Source of the DNA: Plumapathes pennacea | Lineage: Eukaryota > Cnidaria > Anthozoa > Antipatharia > Myriopathidae | Direction of reading: 5' to 3' | DNA: 64,000 bases | Assembly (NCBI GenBank): GCA_964036295.1 | Contig: OZ038468.1 | Coordinates: 10,426,183-10,490,182 of the forward strand | Shown here: piece after piece, positions 46,686 to 57,974 of the stretch | Layout: each line of letters begins with the position of its first letter | How positions within the stretch are numbered: position 1 is the first letter of the stretch | Program-made: the position numbers and the translations under genes | Notes under the pieces: generated by a model | The model's database searches: none | What the model was told of the DNA's origin: nothing | The model's input: the letters and a program-made list of their open reading frames with translations, nothing else

Positions 46686-47930
46686 AACTAGACCAGCCTT
46701 GCCAGTGAGCTCGCGGCGCGAGTGGGTCGAGACCAGAATATAAAATGGAAAGTAGGGGACATTAGAGCGGAACTCCCAAGAGACTTCCAGTTTCTCACCA
46801 TAAAAATATCACACAGTATAGAAAACTTGGCTTTTGACACCTTGATTAAACTAAAAATTATTATTACAACACTCATACACTTGCTTCTTAAAGGTTGAGT
46901 GACCCTGCATCTTGAGAATGCGTGACATATCTTTTTATGCACAATCGATTATGACAGTTTGACCTTCACTCTTATTTCTAATCAGAGGCCACGATTAATC
47001 CAGCCTTCGCTTCACTACTAATGTGCTTTCTTTTATTAACTCAATACGTTTCTTCTATCAGGCTTTCGAGTATTCGTGCTCTGTAACAAACATAAAATTG
47101 AAAGCGAGGAATGTCACACGAGAGATGTTTACAATATTCTTGCGGTTTTGTTCACAGTGTGTTCAGTCCATTTGTGACTGGAAACTCAATCCTCAGAATT
47201 ATTTCGGTGTATTTTTTATTTCTGGTATTTAATCAACATTGCGAAGCAAAGGCTACATGATTGAATGAAAGAAACACTTCAACAGGCAATGTACGATACG
47301 CAGAAGAATTTTATAAGGCAACAGATTACATGTACAGAGTAAAACATGAAGCGTCATTGTTTTACGGCTAAAGCTCACCGTAGCTTTGGTTTCTGTTTTC
47401 GCCCTGTTATCTTCCCAAAAGTATTTTGTGTCGCCACAGAAAGTTTCGTCTGGACTAAATACATATCGGCGACAGAGATATTTGCAATCCCCCAGCGGTA
47501 TCCATCAAACATTTATTTATGGCTATTCTCAAAGCTTCCTCGGTGAACGTGAGCCAAAATCTTTTCCTAAAATCCAGTTTATCCGTACATATTCCACAGA
47601 GCCAAAATGGTGTTGAGTTTGAATGGGATGCAGTTAACTTTTTCGCTTCACTACTTATGTGTTTTCTTTTATTAACTCAATACGTTATTTCTATCAGGCT
47701 TTCCAGTATTCGTGCTCTGTAACAAATATAAAATTGAAAGCGAGGAATGTCACACAAGAGATGTTTACAATATTATTGCGGTTTTGTTCAGTGTGTTCAG
47801 TCCATTTGTGACTGCAAACTCAATCCTCAGAATTATTTCGGTGTATTTTTCATTTCTGGTATTCAATGAACATTGCGAAACAAAGGCTACATGATCGAAT
47901 GAAAGAAACACTTCAACAGGCAATGTACGA
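46686..47930 (+). mobile_element. Family A hairpin-ended repeat, copy 2 (3'-truncated)
   Basis: Starts AACTAGACCAGCCTTGCCAG and aligns with copy 1 and copy 3. It contains one full internal unit (47014-47645) and the beginning of a second (47646-47930), ending abruptly within CAATGTACGA where it joins unrelated DNA. The 3' hairpin is missing. Confidence 0.8.
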
Positions 47931-48896
47931 AATCAGCCTTGCCCTCTTTGATCCATCCGTAACAAAAACTTCCAATAGTACTCTTCATGAAGTATCTCGA
48001 GTGCTTTTGTTTTCAATCAAGCATGTGATATTAACTGAAAGGTCATCTTCAGTTATTTCTGCCAGTGGGGTGGTATCTGGTGCAGATGTTGATGCAGATG
48101 GCACTGTAAATTAATGTTGAGGCCACTGACTTATATGTGTCATACAGTACATGATAACAGCAGCTGGGCAGTTAAAAAACTGCATGTTCAAACCAAAACT
48201 CACAAGTTCTTGAAATGCAAAAGATTTTACGATTTTTTTACTCTGTGTTTAAAACTTTGACTGAGCACTGCAGGTATAATTTCACAGAGGACAGATATTT
48301 TGATTTGATCTTTGATAGACTAAAATGATTTACTCTAATCAAATGCACAGAAACAACAAGATTCTTCATTGTAAGTGACGTTGTGACTTTTTCTGAGCAA
48401 GTTATCAAGTGGCAAATTAACCTCTGCACTGTATGCAACACTGGAAGTGTATTTAAATGTCGAGACTCAATGGTCAGAACAATTTTCTGTCGTGAAAATG
48501 TAAAGCATTGCAACCAAGTTTTACCGCGGTCACAAAATGTTTGATAAACTCGAAGCAATGCAGAACAAACGAGTTGAGTGATGTGAACAAAGAAAATATA
48601 CGTGTCTTACGTGCCCCTTGGAACTATCAGCTGGCCTTCAAGCACTATTTTCTGTCCTGAATTGTTTCTCAGGCCTTGTTTTTTTATCATAATTTGCTTT
48701 TAAGTGCCAGTAACCACGTTAGGCAGTTCAAATGGTTTATAAAAGTTCGATCCAAGAAGGTAAATTCAAGCCAGTTGTGAACGGTCGACCGATTATCGCA
48801 GCAATAAATCATGTTATTACAGTACTTAGTTCGGTGAATGAAGTGATGGTCTGTTGCTTCGCGACAGACTCCCAGAAGACCCTGCAGTGCAGAAAG
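47931..48896. other. Unrecognised stretch right of family A copy 2
   Basis: 47931-48114 reads as an open continuation (VSRVLLFSIKHVILTERSSS, ASGVVSGADVDADGTVN) that ends at a stop; it may be an exon remnant but I recognise nothing. 48115-48896 has no gene or repeat that I can support. Confidence 0.35.
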
Positions 48897-49215
48897 GTCA
48901 CTCCGTGAAGAACATTCAAATCGCAAAAAAGCCAATGCAATGGGCCGGGAGAGAAACGAGCCTGGGAAAAAGATTGGAAATTTTACCCAGTAAACCCAGC
49001 TGCGCAAGGACGTGATTCTGTTCTGAGGTTTTTCCCAGCAAAACCCGCTGCACGAGGGGGTCGCCACATGAAGAACATTCAAATTGCACATAAAGCCAAC
49101 GTGTTGGGCCGGGAGAGGAAAGAGCCTGGGAACGAGGTTTAAGGTCCCAGCAAACCCACGAGATTCTATTCCAAAGTTCTTCCCAGGAGGTCGCCCTGTG
49201 AAGGACATTCAAAAA
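48897..49215. repeat. Imperfect tandem repeat, unit about 130-165 bp, three copies
   Basis: Copies begin at about 48897, 49060 and 49190 with GTGAAGAACATTCAAAT or its variants. The first two also share TGGGCCGGGAGAG and GAGCCTGGGAA. On the minus strand this gives an apparent open frame with repeated motifs, which I regard as a by-product. Confidence 0.75.
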
Positions 49216-49239
49216 CGATGTGTTTAGATTAGTACCCAC

Positions 49240-49740
49240 ACAGGGCGTGGGAATCACTCAACACTGCGGGTTTGCCAACACCTCCAACAAGACCTCGATG
49301 GCCTACACAAGTGGAGTGTGGACTGGCACATGTCCTACAACGTGGCCAAACGTAAAGTTTTTCCCTCCAAGAAATGAGCCCCAAGCAGGGACCTGACTTA
49401 CTGCCTTGGCAGTCAATTCTTGGAATGTGTACGGTACATCACAGACCTAGGAATATCTGTATCCTGTGACATGTACTGGGCTAGGCACACTGAAGAAATA
49501 GTGTGCAAAGCCAGCAAAACACTCGGCCTAATAAAGCCTGCAAAGACATTACCGACATAGATACAAGAAAATTCTTGTACTGCTCTCCAGTTAGACATCG
49601 CCTGGAATACTGCTCCTGCCTATGGTCACCATACACAGCCAAATATCGGGCATTAATGGAAAACGTCTAAAGACGAGCTACCAAATCTATATTAAACTAT
49701 CCACCGCAATATCATTCTACTGTACAAGTTCAAATCTGGC
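49240..49740 (+). pseudogene. LINE reverse transcriptase C-terminal remnant
   Basis: Broken plus-strand frames contain LQQDLDGLHKWSVDWHMSYN, LGISVSCDMYWARHTEEIVC, KASKTLGLIK and (shifted) YCSCLWSPYTAKYRAL. This is the thumb and connection region that follows the catalytic domain in Jockey/CR1-type reverse transcriptases. At least three frameshifts or stops. No 3' end motif is visible because other sequence begins near 49740. Confidence 0.75.
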
Positions 49741-50001
49741 CTGATGCACTTTCATTGTAATAAACAATTACTAGAAATATGATTATAGTATACCAGCATC
49801 CCTTGTGGCATGAGAGGGGACTGGTAATGGGTCCACTCGTAACGCGTGGGATGTTGCTGCGCCGATTGAAATGCGGAAATATGTCTTCTAACTTTCGTGA
49901 TGATGCTTGGAAGGAGGACTTAGACCTCAAGGAAGATCTGAAGAAATACGTGGCTCAATTATTGAAACGAGAGGAAATTCTAAGCTTTGTTAAAAGGGAT
50001 T

Positions 50002-51779
50002 ATTGCTCGCGGGGGCCTGGGGCCCACGAGAGCTTAAAAATGGAGATTTTTATTTATTTTTTTTCCTTTTTGTGGGTCGAGGATCAGCACACGGTGATTG
50101 GTTCATATTATCACGTGCTGGGCGATGACGTAATTGACTTCGCTAAACAACTCGAGATGTGGCCAGTGAATTGCTCGTTACTTGCGTGTAAAAGTTAACT
50201 GCATCCCATCCAAACTCAACACCATTTGGCTCTGTGGAATAGGCATGGATAAACTGGATTTTCGGGAACGATTTTGGCTCGCGTTCACCGCGGAAGCTTT
50301 GAGAATAGCCGTAAACAAATATTTGATGGTACCGCTGTCGCCGATAAATATTTAGTCCCGACGAAACTTTCTGTGGCGACACGAAATACTTTTGGGAAGA
50401 TAACAGGGCGAAAGCAGAAACCAAAGCTACGGTGAGCTTTAGCCGTAAAACAATGACGCTTTATGCTTTACTCTGTACATGACATCTGTTGCCTCATAAA
50501 ATTCTTCTGCGTATCGTGCATTGCCTGTTGAAGTGTTTCTTTCATTCGATCATGTAGCCTTTGTTTCGCAATGGTCAGTGAATACCAGAAATGAAAAATA
50601 CACCGAAATAATTCTGAGGATTGAGTTTGCAGTCACAAATGGACTGAACACACTGTGAACAAAAGCGCAATAATATTGTAAACATCTCTCGTGTGACATT
50701 CCTCGCTGTCAATTTTATATTTCTTACAGAGCACGAATACTCGAAAGCCTGATAGAAAGAAACGTATTGAGTTAATAAAAGAAAACACATAAGTAGTGAA
50801 GCGAAAAAGTAAACTGCATCCCATTCAAATTCAACGCCATTTGGCTCTGTGGAATAGGCATGGATAAACTGGATTTTAGGAAAAGATTTTGGCTCGCGTT
50901 CACCGCACAAGCTAATTTGAGAATAGCCGTAAACAAATGTTTGATGGTACTTCTGGGGTATTGCAAATATCTCTGTCGCCGATAAGTATTTAGTCCCGAC
51001 GAAACTTTCTGTGGCGACACGAAATACTTTTGGGAGGATAACAGGGCGAAAACAGAAACCAAAGCTACGGTGAGCTTTAGCCGTAAAACAATGACGCTTT
51101 ATGCCTTACTCTGTGCATGACATCTGTTGCCTCATAAAATTCTTCTGCGTATCGTACATTGCCTGTTGAAGTGTTTCTTTCATTCGATCATGTAGTCTTT
51201 GTTTCGCAATGTTCATTAAATACCAGAAATGAAAAATACACCGAAATAATTCTGAGGATTGAGTTTGCAGTCACAAATGGACTGAACACACTGTGAACAA
51301 AAGCGCAATAATATTGTAAACATCTCTCGTGTGACATTCCTAGCTTTCAATTTTATATTTGTTACAGAGCACGAATACTCGAAAGCCTGATAGAAGAAAC
51401 GTATTGAGTTAAGAAAAGAAAACACATAAGTAGTGAAGCGAAGGCTGAATTAATCGTGGCCTCTGATTAGAAATATGAGTCAAGGTCAAACTGTCAAAAT
51501 CGATTGTGCATAAAAAGATATGTCACGCATTCTCAAGATGCAGGGTCGCTCAACCTTTAAGAAGCAAGTGTATGAGTGTTGTAATAATAATTTTTAGTTT
51601 AATCAAGGTGTCAAAAGAGCAAGGTGTCAAAAGCCAAGTTCTCTATACTGTGTGATATTTTTATGGTGAGAAATTGGAAGTCTCTCTTGGGAGTTCCGCT
51701 CTTGTCCCCTACTTGCCATTTTATATTCTGGTTTCGACCCAACTCGCGCCGCGAGCTCACTGGCAAGGCCAGTCTAGTT
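50002..51779 (-). mobile_element. Family A hairpin-ended repeat, copy 3 (full length, 1.78 kb)
   Basis: On the minus strand it starts AACTAGACTGGCCTTGCCAG (51779 downward) with the two 5' hairpins, including CTCGCG-G-CGCGAG, contains two complete internal units of about 630 and 610 bp, and ends in the 3' hairpin ...CCCCGCGAGCAAT at 50002-50033. It is inserted in the coding sequence of the integrase-type gene, which allows the limits to be checked; no target duplication is apparent. No coding capacity recognised. Confidence 0.82.
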
Positions 51780-51889
51780 CTTGTTATCGTTGGAGTATTC
51801 GCTCGCTTGATCGCAGGCTTCGCCATTTTGAGATATTTTACAGTGACCGGGGCGTAACAGTTGACGATGTCAGGCAAGCCATTGTAGAG

Positions 51890-53417
51890 GGTCGACACTA
51901 GATAACATTGGGTGGAGGACCCCTGAGTTTTCGCAATATTTCCGACTTTACGATGACGTCACACGAAACCACAATTCGGAAAAACAAGATGGCGGACATG
52001 CGAGCGGTTTGAAGCGATGCCCATTACTCTTATTTGAGAACCATTACAAAATGAGGAAGAATGGCGTTTTCTGTTTGTCAATATCTCATCTCGTTCGAGA
52101 GATATTCAAGATTTTGCAATAATTATGCTAATGAGCAGAGCTATGATGTCACTTGGTTGACAGACAAGAGGGAAATTTCAAAGTGTTGAATATTTCCACA
52201 AATATTAGATAAAAAGGATTGAAACTTTACATGCTCATGACAATTGAGGACTTGCACATGATCATGATCATGTTGCCATGGAAATATTTTCCCCTTGTTA
52301 CCTTTTCTGATTTTTCAGAGTTCACAGCTCTCTGTGATGGGAGCAGAAGTCATGGAAGTATTTAGCATTTGTAGATGGAGTTCCTTTGCTTCTGCCAGTT
52401 AGTTTGGATGGTGCAGTGGAGGGTGTGGAAGATCTACCACACATTTTGGAAGAACAGGGTTACAGGTACATGCCTATAATTCCAAAGGAAAAAAAAACAG
52501 CCAAATACATGTAAATTTGAAATAATTTAGTGCAATGATGTATACTGTTCCTCTTTCTCTCTTGTTTGGCACTAAAAGGTATGAGCTAGAGGCTGCAACC
52601 CTTTGGTCACCAGTTGGACATTACACCACCTGTTTCAAGTTTAAGGGCCAGTGGATGTTCTATCATGGGATGGCAGTGAAGTATGGAAGGGGACTAAGAC
52701 CATACAATGAAGCACTACAAGGATACCATTTGTCCCATTGCATCTATGTTAATAGGCTACTGAAATGAGAAACTGTGTCAGCCGAATGCACTAGATGGAA
52801 GCCCTGGCCAAATGAGCTGTGTCCATTTGGCCACCCAGCTGTTGCATGTTGAATGAGTTTTGATCTTACTCAAAATTTTGTGCAACATTTGTTTTGCAGT
52901 CATTTGGCCACCTTAATGCAACATTGTAGTACACTGGAGCAGGTGCATCTTTCAATAATTCTTACAGTATGATCTTCTTGTTACACGAAACATGTTTTGC
53001 TGATTTGGCCACCTCCATAAAACATCGCTTTCTATTGTTACCTATATAACTCTTGTAATAAATAACTGAAATTTCGTTGCCTTACCTCAACCTATGTTGT
53101 AAAGTGCCTTGTAGTCTGTTTCGTGTCGTTAACACCCAGTCAGGTAACCCATACTGCTCGAGAGTCTTTGTAGGTTTTTGCACGGACTACTAAATGCCGA
53201 TTCGTATGCATCGGTACATAGAAATCGGTAACAGTAGAAATGAGTGAATAACAGGGCGAAATACTCTGGAAAATACCGTCTGTTGGGCATCGCTTCAAAC
53301 CGCTCGCATGTCCGCCATCTTGTTTTTCCGAATTGTGGCTTCGTGTGACGTCATCGTAAAGTCGGAAATATTCCGAAAACTCAGGGGTCCTCTACCCTGT
53401 GTTATCTAGTGTCGACC
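51890..53417. mobile_element. Mutator-like element (MULE) with about 133-bp TIRs
   Basis: Terminal inverted repeats at 51890-52022 and 53283-53417 start GGTCGACACTAGATAACA and contain CGATGACGTCACACGAA and CAAGATGGCGGACATGCG. Flanks are ATTGTAGAG (51881-51889) and GTTGTAGAG (53418-53426), a 9-bp duplication with one mismatch, which with the long TIRs points to the Mutator superfamily. It carries no MULE transposase, only two exons of another gene (52362-52768). It is inserted in frame with the surrounding integrase codons. Confidence 0.82.
52362..52768 (+). pseudogene. Gene fragment inside the MULE, deubiquitinase-like C-terminus
   Basis: Two open stretches join across a GT-AG intron: about 52362-52466 (FVDGVPLLLPVSLDGAVEGV) and 52579-52768. 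The second contains ATLWSPVGHYTTCFKFKGQW then MFYHGMAV, resembling the catalytic His box (GHYxxxx...W) of ubiquitin-specific cysteine proteases, and ends HLSHCIYVNRLLK. The Cys-box part is absent. It could be a captured host gene fragment or the tail of a transposon-encoded protease. The USP resemblance is based on this one box, so treat it with care. Confidence 0.4.
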
Positions 53418-54102
53418 GTTGTAGAGGAGCTAGATGGACCTGGAGAACTGCTTGGATACCGGGCCATGCAGAAAAAGATCCGACAGGAGCGTGAACTGAA
53501 TGTCCCGAGAGACTTGCTCCACGCTGTCATGTATGAGGTGGATCCAGAGGGTCTCGAAGCACGTGGTGTTGGTGCAAAGAAAAGGAAGCCGAAAGGACAT
53601 TTCACCACTAAAGGACCGAACTTTGTCCACTCAGTTGACGGTCACGATAAGCTAATGGGCTACCAGAATAGCACGTATCCTCTCGCCATATACAGTTGCA
53701 TCGACATGGCAAGTCAAAAGATTTTGTGGCTTCGTATATGGGTCTCAAACTCCGATCCACTGTTATCGGTCGTTGGTACCTCGAGTACATGTACGAGACA
53801 AGAACCATTGCGTCCTACATGAGAATGGACAGGGGTACAGAGACGGGAACAGTGGCAACTATGCATGCTTTCCTCAGACGTCATCATGGTGATGTTGATC
53901 CACTCGAGACTGTTATTTATGGTCCATCAACTTCAAACCAAGTGAGTTTTATGTTAGTATATATTCCATTCCTCTTCCTCCCCCATTCCCTTTCCCTCCT
54001 CCAATTGCTCCTTTTGTATGTGCTAATGTTTCTACCCAGAATAGTCAGAGACCATGGGATCACTTTATTGTTGTTGTAATGTTTTTATTTATTATTAAAC
54101 TA

Positions 54103-54355
54103 CAATCCTGGCCAAAAGTATGTGGGACACTCTGAAAAAATGCTATGTTTTCACCACCACTCCTTGTTGAACAACGAAAGCGGCTCCTGTTTCCGAAACT
54201 TAGTCCTCCCCCTCCCCCCATACAATGTTGCTTAAAGGGAGTGCACTTTGAGCACATTCATTCAACATTGCAAGGGGGGAGGGGGGCGGGAAGAGGGAAA
54301 GTGTCATAATTTTTAGATAAAAGGCTAAGTGTCCCACGACTTTTGGCCAGGATTG
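54103..54355. mobile_element. 253-bp MITE, copy 1 (Tc1/mariner-like ends)
   Basis: Terminal inverted repeats CAATCCTGGCCAAAAGT and ACTTTTGGCCAGGATTG, extended by GTGGGACACT. Located in the intron of the integrase-type gene. Nearly identical, and in the same orientation, to 56116-56368. Confidence 0.85.
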
Positions 54356-54635
54356 TCTCTATGACGTCAGTTAATTAAAAATGTCCATAACTTCTAGAGA
54401 ATTTGATGCATTGTAGCCAAATTTGGATGAGTAAATTTTATAAACGCTGTGCATGTTTTTTGATATATTTACTGAGAAACAATTATTTTAGCGCGAGTTT
54501 TTAGTGATATAAGGGGGTCAATAGGGGTTAATTTTAAGAAAAATATTGTAAATTGGCGCGAAAATTGAGTAGGCGGAGATAATCCTCCTGAATGACTTCA
54601 GATGGAGTCCCACTATCATTGCTTGGACCGATCTT

Positions 54636-55004
54636 TTGCAGGCGTTGGAGGGCGACACTGTGCATTTGCCAGCGCCCAATAACTTTTGTAAGCGACACAC
54701 TGAACTGAGCAGCGACACGCTATTCTTTGCTACAGCAGACGCTCCGCCTGTCCTGATAAAAGGCGGATGCATCGATCATGTTAATAGTGAAATGATGGAC
54801 GTGAGGTGGCGTTTCTTTAACCTCTGGAAACAAATTCCTCAGTGCCAGCAGCTTCGCATTCGTGTGGCCATTGTTTCGCAGTGCTTGTATTGCAACACAG
54901 CGAACCATGAAACTGGATGCTTGACGTCAGTGTGCCGAGCACTGACATCAATTCTCATCAATTCTCACCGGGAAAAGTTCGATTTTTTTAAAGTAAAGAA
55001 GTAA
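54636..55004 (+). CDS. Uncharacterised ORF, probable C-terminus of a transposon protein
   Basis: 122 residues. Motifs SSDTLFFATADAPPVLIKGG, CIDHVNSEMMDVRWRFFNLW and then Cys residues (CLYCNTANHETGC, likely frame-shifted). It reads like the tail of a larger protein; the upstream part (54500-54640) shows a possible continuation in another frame. No family assigned. Confidence 0.35.
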   Translation: MQALEGDTVHLPAPNNFCKRHTELSSDTLFFATADAPPVLIKGGCIDHVNSEMMDVRWRFFNLWKQIPQCQQLRIRVAIVSQCLYCNTANHETGCLTSVCRALTSILINSHREKFDFFKVKK

Positions 55005-55098
55005 ATTGTACCTCTTGATATTGCACACAATGATTTATCGTTTATATTTCCTATATTCTAAGTGATATTTATCGTTCAAACATGCCATTTTGATGTGT

Positions 55099-55186
55099 TT
55101 TCAACAGTTCTCACCCACTTACAGCTATAAGATTATAAATAGATTCTGATTTTTATTAACGGTCAAGGTGAGAACTGTTGAAAGTC
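55099..55186. repeat. Inverted repeat, 17-bp arms
   Basis: TTTCAACAGTTCTCACC at about 55099-55115 pairs with GGTGAGAACTGTTGAAA at about 55168-55184 across a spacer of roughly 50 bp, about 100 bp after the ORF stop. Could form a hairpin in RNA; otherwise a remnant of an element end. Confidence 0.7.
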
Positions 55187-56115
55187 ATGCTTCGGCTGGT
55201 CAAATATCCCGGCCAGTATGATATGTTAATGTATCTACAGTGGGCAAAGTAGTTCGAACGTTCTTTTCTGAGGAAGTGCTGTAAAATCCGATTTATTCGC
55301 GTATTTGTTACTGAGAATTGACGTTATTGTGGCCGAGTATTGTCACGGCATGAACTCGGACGTCACTCAAAGTACACATGTCACGTGTATCATGTAAGAT
55401 TATACCAGTAGCTTTACTTCTTGTCGCTAGGAGATTGGTATCTGTATCACTTACAAATTAATACACAGGGCTTTGAATAGAAAATTGTTTATTGTTGCCG
55501 CGGCATGACGTCACCAGTCTGCCGAGCTGCAGACATTTGCTCTTAGTGTGCGTTGCCCGGTGCGAAAAACCCAGCAATGCTTGAAACAAAAAAAAAGCCA
55601 ATTGGATTAATGCTGGGAAACGTACTCCCCGATCGAAATGCAAACGCACAAGCCCAGGGAATAGGGCTGAAACAGAAACGCCACTATGATAACCAGCGAG
55701 ACGCACTGTCACACAGTCGGCCACAGAGGACATGATCATAAGGTCAGCGCCCTCTGCTCTGCGGAAATTGTTTCTTTCCCCATGTGAATCGCTGTTTTTC
55801 TTTTAATTTCGACGTCCGAGTATCGTAAAATAAACGATTAATCGACTTGAAGGTTTTAACCTCAGTTTTTAGTCGTTAAAACCGGCATTTAATTGTGACC
55901 GTTCAATTTTCAATTTTCACCCTGTCACAATCATATTCCTCAGCACATACAATACGAGCACGTCATTCACTAAAATGTTCCAACTGTTTTTTAATTAGGC
56001 AAATTTGGTTCGAATACATACACAAGATCACAAACAACAACTATTTCAAGTTTGGCATCAATACATCAAATCCTCTAGAAGTTATGGACATTTTTAGTAT
56101 AACTCACGTTATAGA

Positions 56116-56368
56116 CAATCCTGGCCAAAAGTATGTGGGACACTCTGAAAAAATGCTATGTTTTCACCACCACTCCTTGTTGAACAACGAAAGCGGCTCC
56201 TGTTTCCGAAACTTAGTCCTCCCCCTCCCCCCCATACAATGTTGCTTAAAGGGAGTGCACTTTGAGCACATTCATTCAACATTGCAAGGGGGAGGGGGGC
56301 GGGAAGAGGGAAAGGGTCATAATTTTTAGATAAAAGACTAAGTGTCCCACGACTTTTGGCCAGGATTG
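56116..56368. mobile_element. 253-bp MITE, copy 2 (Tc1/mariner-like ends)
   Basis: Same length, ends and orientation as copy 1 with only a handful of differences (for example one extra C in the C-run and AAAGGGTC for AAAGTGTC). Flanked by TAGA on both sides. Confidence 0.85.
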
Positions 56369-57382
56369 TAGATGCTCAGTACAGAAGTACTGTTTTGAAC
56401 TCAAAATAATTATTGTCAGTGTGTTTTGTAAGATTGAAAGGTGGTGGAGAGAACTACACGAAAGGTTAGAGAAATAGTTCAAGAACCACCTAAGCTGGTT
56501 GGAAGAACAAGACTACTATGATCCTAGAAATGCCACTGACAGGTGATGCAACTTCTATTTTTTTATAACTATTTTTTACTATAAGTACATATGCTCATAC
56601 ACGGAATGGTGTTAGAACCCTGGCTTTTCAAAGTGATACTGTATTAGAATGGATGACAATACCCCTTTACCCTGTATGAGGATGATTTGCAGGAAACTGA
56701 TCAGGGTGACCAGTGTAGTCGAGTTAATTATTTAGTTGTGTAACTCAAGCAGCGATAAATACCCCAGCCCCCACGCCCGAAAAGAAAAAAAGGAACTGAC
56801 TGCAGCCCCCTTGAGTCCAGAAATCATATATATACAGCTGTGTCATTGCTTTCAAACATACTAAAATAATGGTTTCAGTGCCAGTAACTTGTATCCCCTG
56901 CAGTGAAAATTTGTTCTTTTTTGGTGACCCACAGGATGCTTCTTGCCTTTATCATGATCCCTCTCATGCAAACCGAGGACACAAAGACACTATCTGGAAT
57001 GCCCACAGAATTAGACAACAGAAGGATACCGTGCTTCCAGCTGGCATACCTCGCCACATCTACAGCTTCCCAGAAGAATATGGTTTAAAAGAATGTGGTA
57101 ATCTATGATTGTGTTTTGCCAGGTTTTATATTTAAGATGAACAATTTTTTAGTGGTTTGCATAACTTGGCTCCAAAAAGCTGGAATAAGGAATCAGGTGT
57201 AACTTTTCAATTAACAAACATGTTACGATATTCAATGTAAAGACAACCTTTCAGGCATGTCAAACTGTGAGATAAGTAAAGCAAGATTGAAGCTACAGCA
57301 TTTTGTTTTTATGCCTGAAAAGGGGATGTGGGGGACTTAATACTATTTAGTGTGTTATAAGCATGGGAGTGCCTAGTATCAG

Positions 57383-57402
57383 CCCCCCCCCCCCCCCCCC
57401 CC
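57383..57402. repeat. Poly-C run
   Basis: About twenty consecutive C residues in the last intron of the integrase-type gene, just before the TTTTTAG acceptor. Confidence 0.95.
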
Positions 57403-57974
57403 AAGGCTTCAGAAGCTCAAACATTATTTTTAGGGTTGCCGGTTTCAGAGAAGCAATTGAAGGAGGTAGCTGAACAGCCTGGTGTTCTTAATGCCAAAGA
57501 GGACTTCCTTGATCCTGCCTTCAGGTTGGAGTGCGAGAGGCTGATTCCCAACATTCAAGACACTGAGGCCAAAGACTGCAGACTAGCATATCTGTATTTA
57601 AAAGAGAATTTAACCTATCCTCATAACAAGTAACAGTAACAACGAGCTTTGTAAACAAGTATTTTGTCAGACCTATCATAATGAGTCCTTGTCTGATATT
57701 GTCTTTCAAATTTGGTAAACAAAACTAAAACACTAAAGTTGATAGCCTGCAGCCTATCAAGATCAGTATTGTCGATAAACATAACATCACATACCCCTTG
57801 GGAATGTAGTATGGAATATTTCAAAGAATTTGGTTATCCCTGGGTTAGCTTAACCGGGCTGAACAACTCAGCCCTGGCATACAATGTTCCCAAAACATCA
57901 ATTAATTTCATCATAATTTTCAGTTTTTTTTTAGCCCCAAAAGAGCACAATAAGAATTACAATTATGCTTCTCA

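Larger units (their letters stand above)
54356..56115. mobile_element. TIR-bounded segment between the two MITEs
   Basis: The ends of this 1.76 kb segment are inverted relatives: AAAAATGTCCATAACTTCTAGAG lies near 54390 on the plus strand and near 56080 on the minus strand, within similar stretches of about 55 bp starting TCTATGACGT / TCTATAACGT. It includes the ORF at 54636-55004 and a hairpin at 55099-55186. Looks like a separate small DNA transposon. Confidence 0.6.
49881..57633 (+). pseudogene. Integrase-type (rve, DDE) transposase gene, multiply interrupted
   Basis: Pieces on the plus strand form one gene: 49881-50001 (ATG 49881; KEDLKKYVAQLLKREEIL), 51780-51889 (LDRRLRHFEIFYSDRGV), 53427-53941, then after an intron 56433-56542, 56935-57097 and 57434-57633. 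The core has first Asp in NFVHSVDGHDKLMGY, IYSCIDMASQKILWLRIW, second Asp in MRMDRGTETGTVA, and Glu in IERWWREL at the start of the 56433 exon. The C-terminal exons carry GHKDTIWNAHRIRQQKD. Breaks: family A copy 3, a Mutator-like element, an in-frame TAG in the 56433 exon, and frameshifts near 53745 and 56975. Integrase core of the type found in several animal and fungal transposons; superfamily unassigned. Confidence 0.75.

Noticed and set aside
47014-47232. Family A frames containing NPQNY as a seven-transmembrane receptor remnant
   Set aside because: The NPxxY-like motif and hydrophobic stretch recur in every copy, but no other receptor motif is found and the frames are short. Probably chance.
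48687-49257. Minus-strand ORFs of 113 and 173 residues
   Set aside because: They lie on the tandem repeat at 48897-49215, and their apparent internal repeats follow from it.
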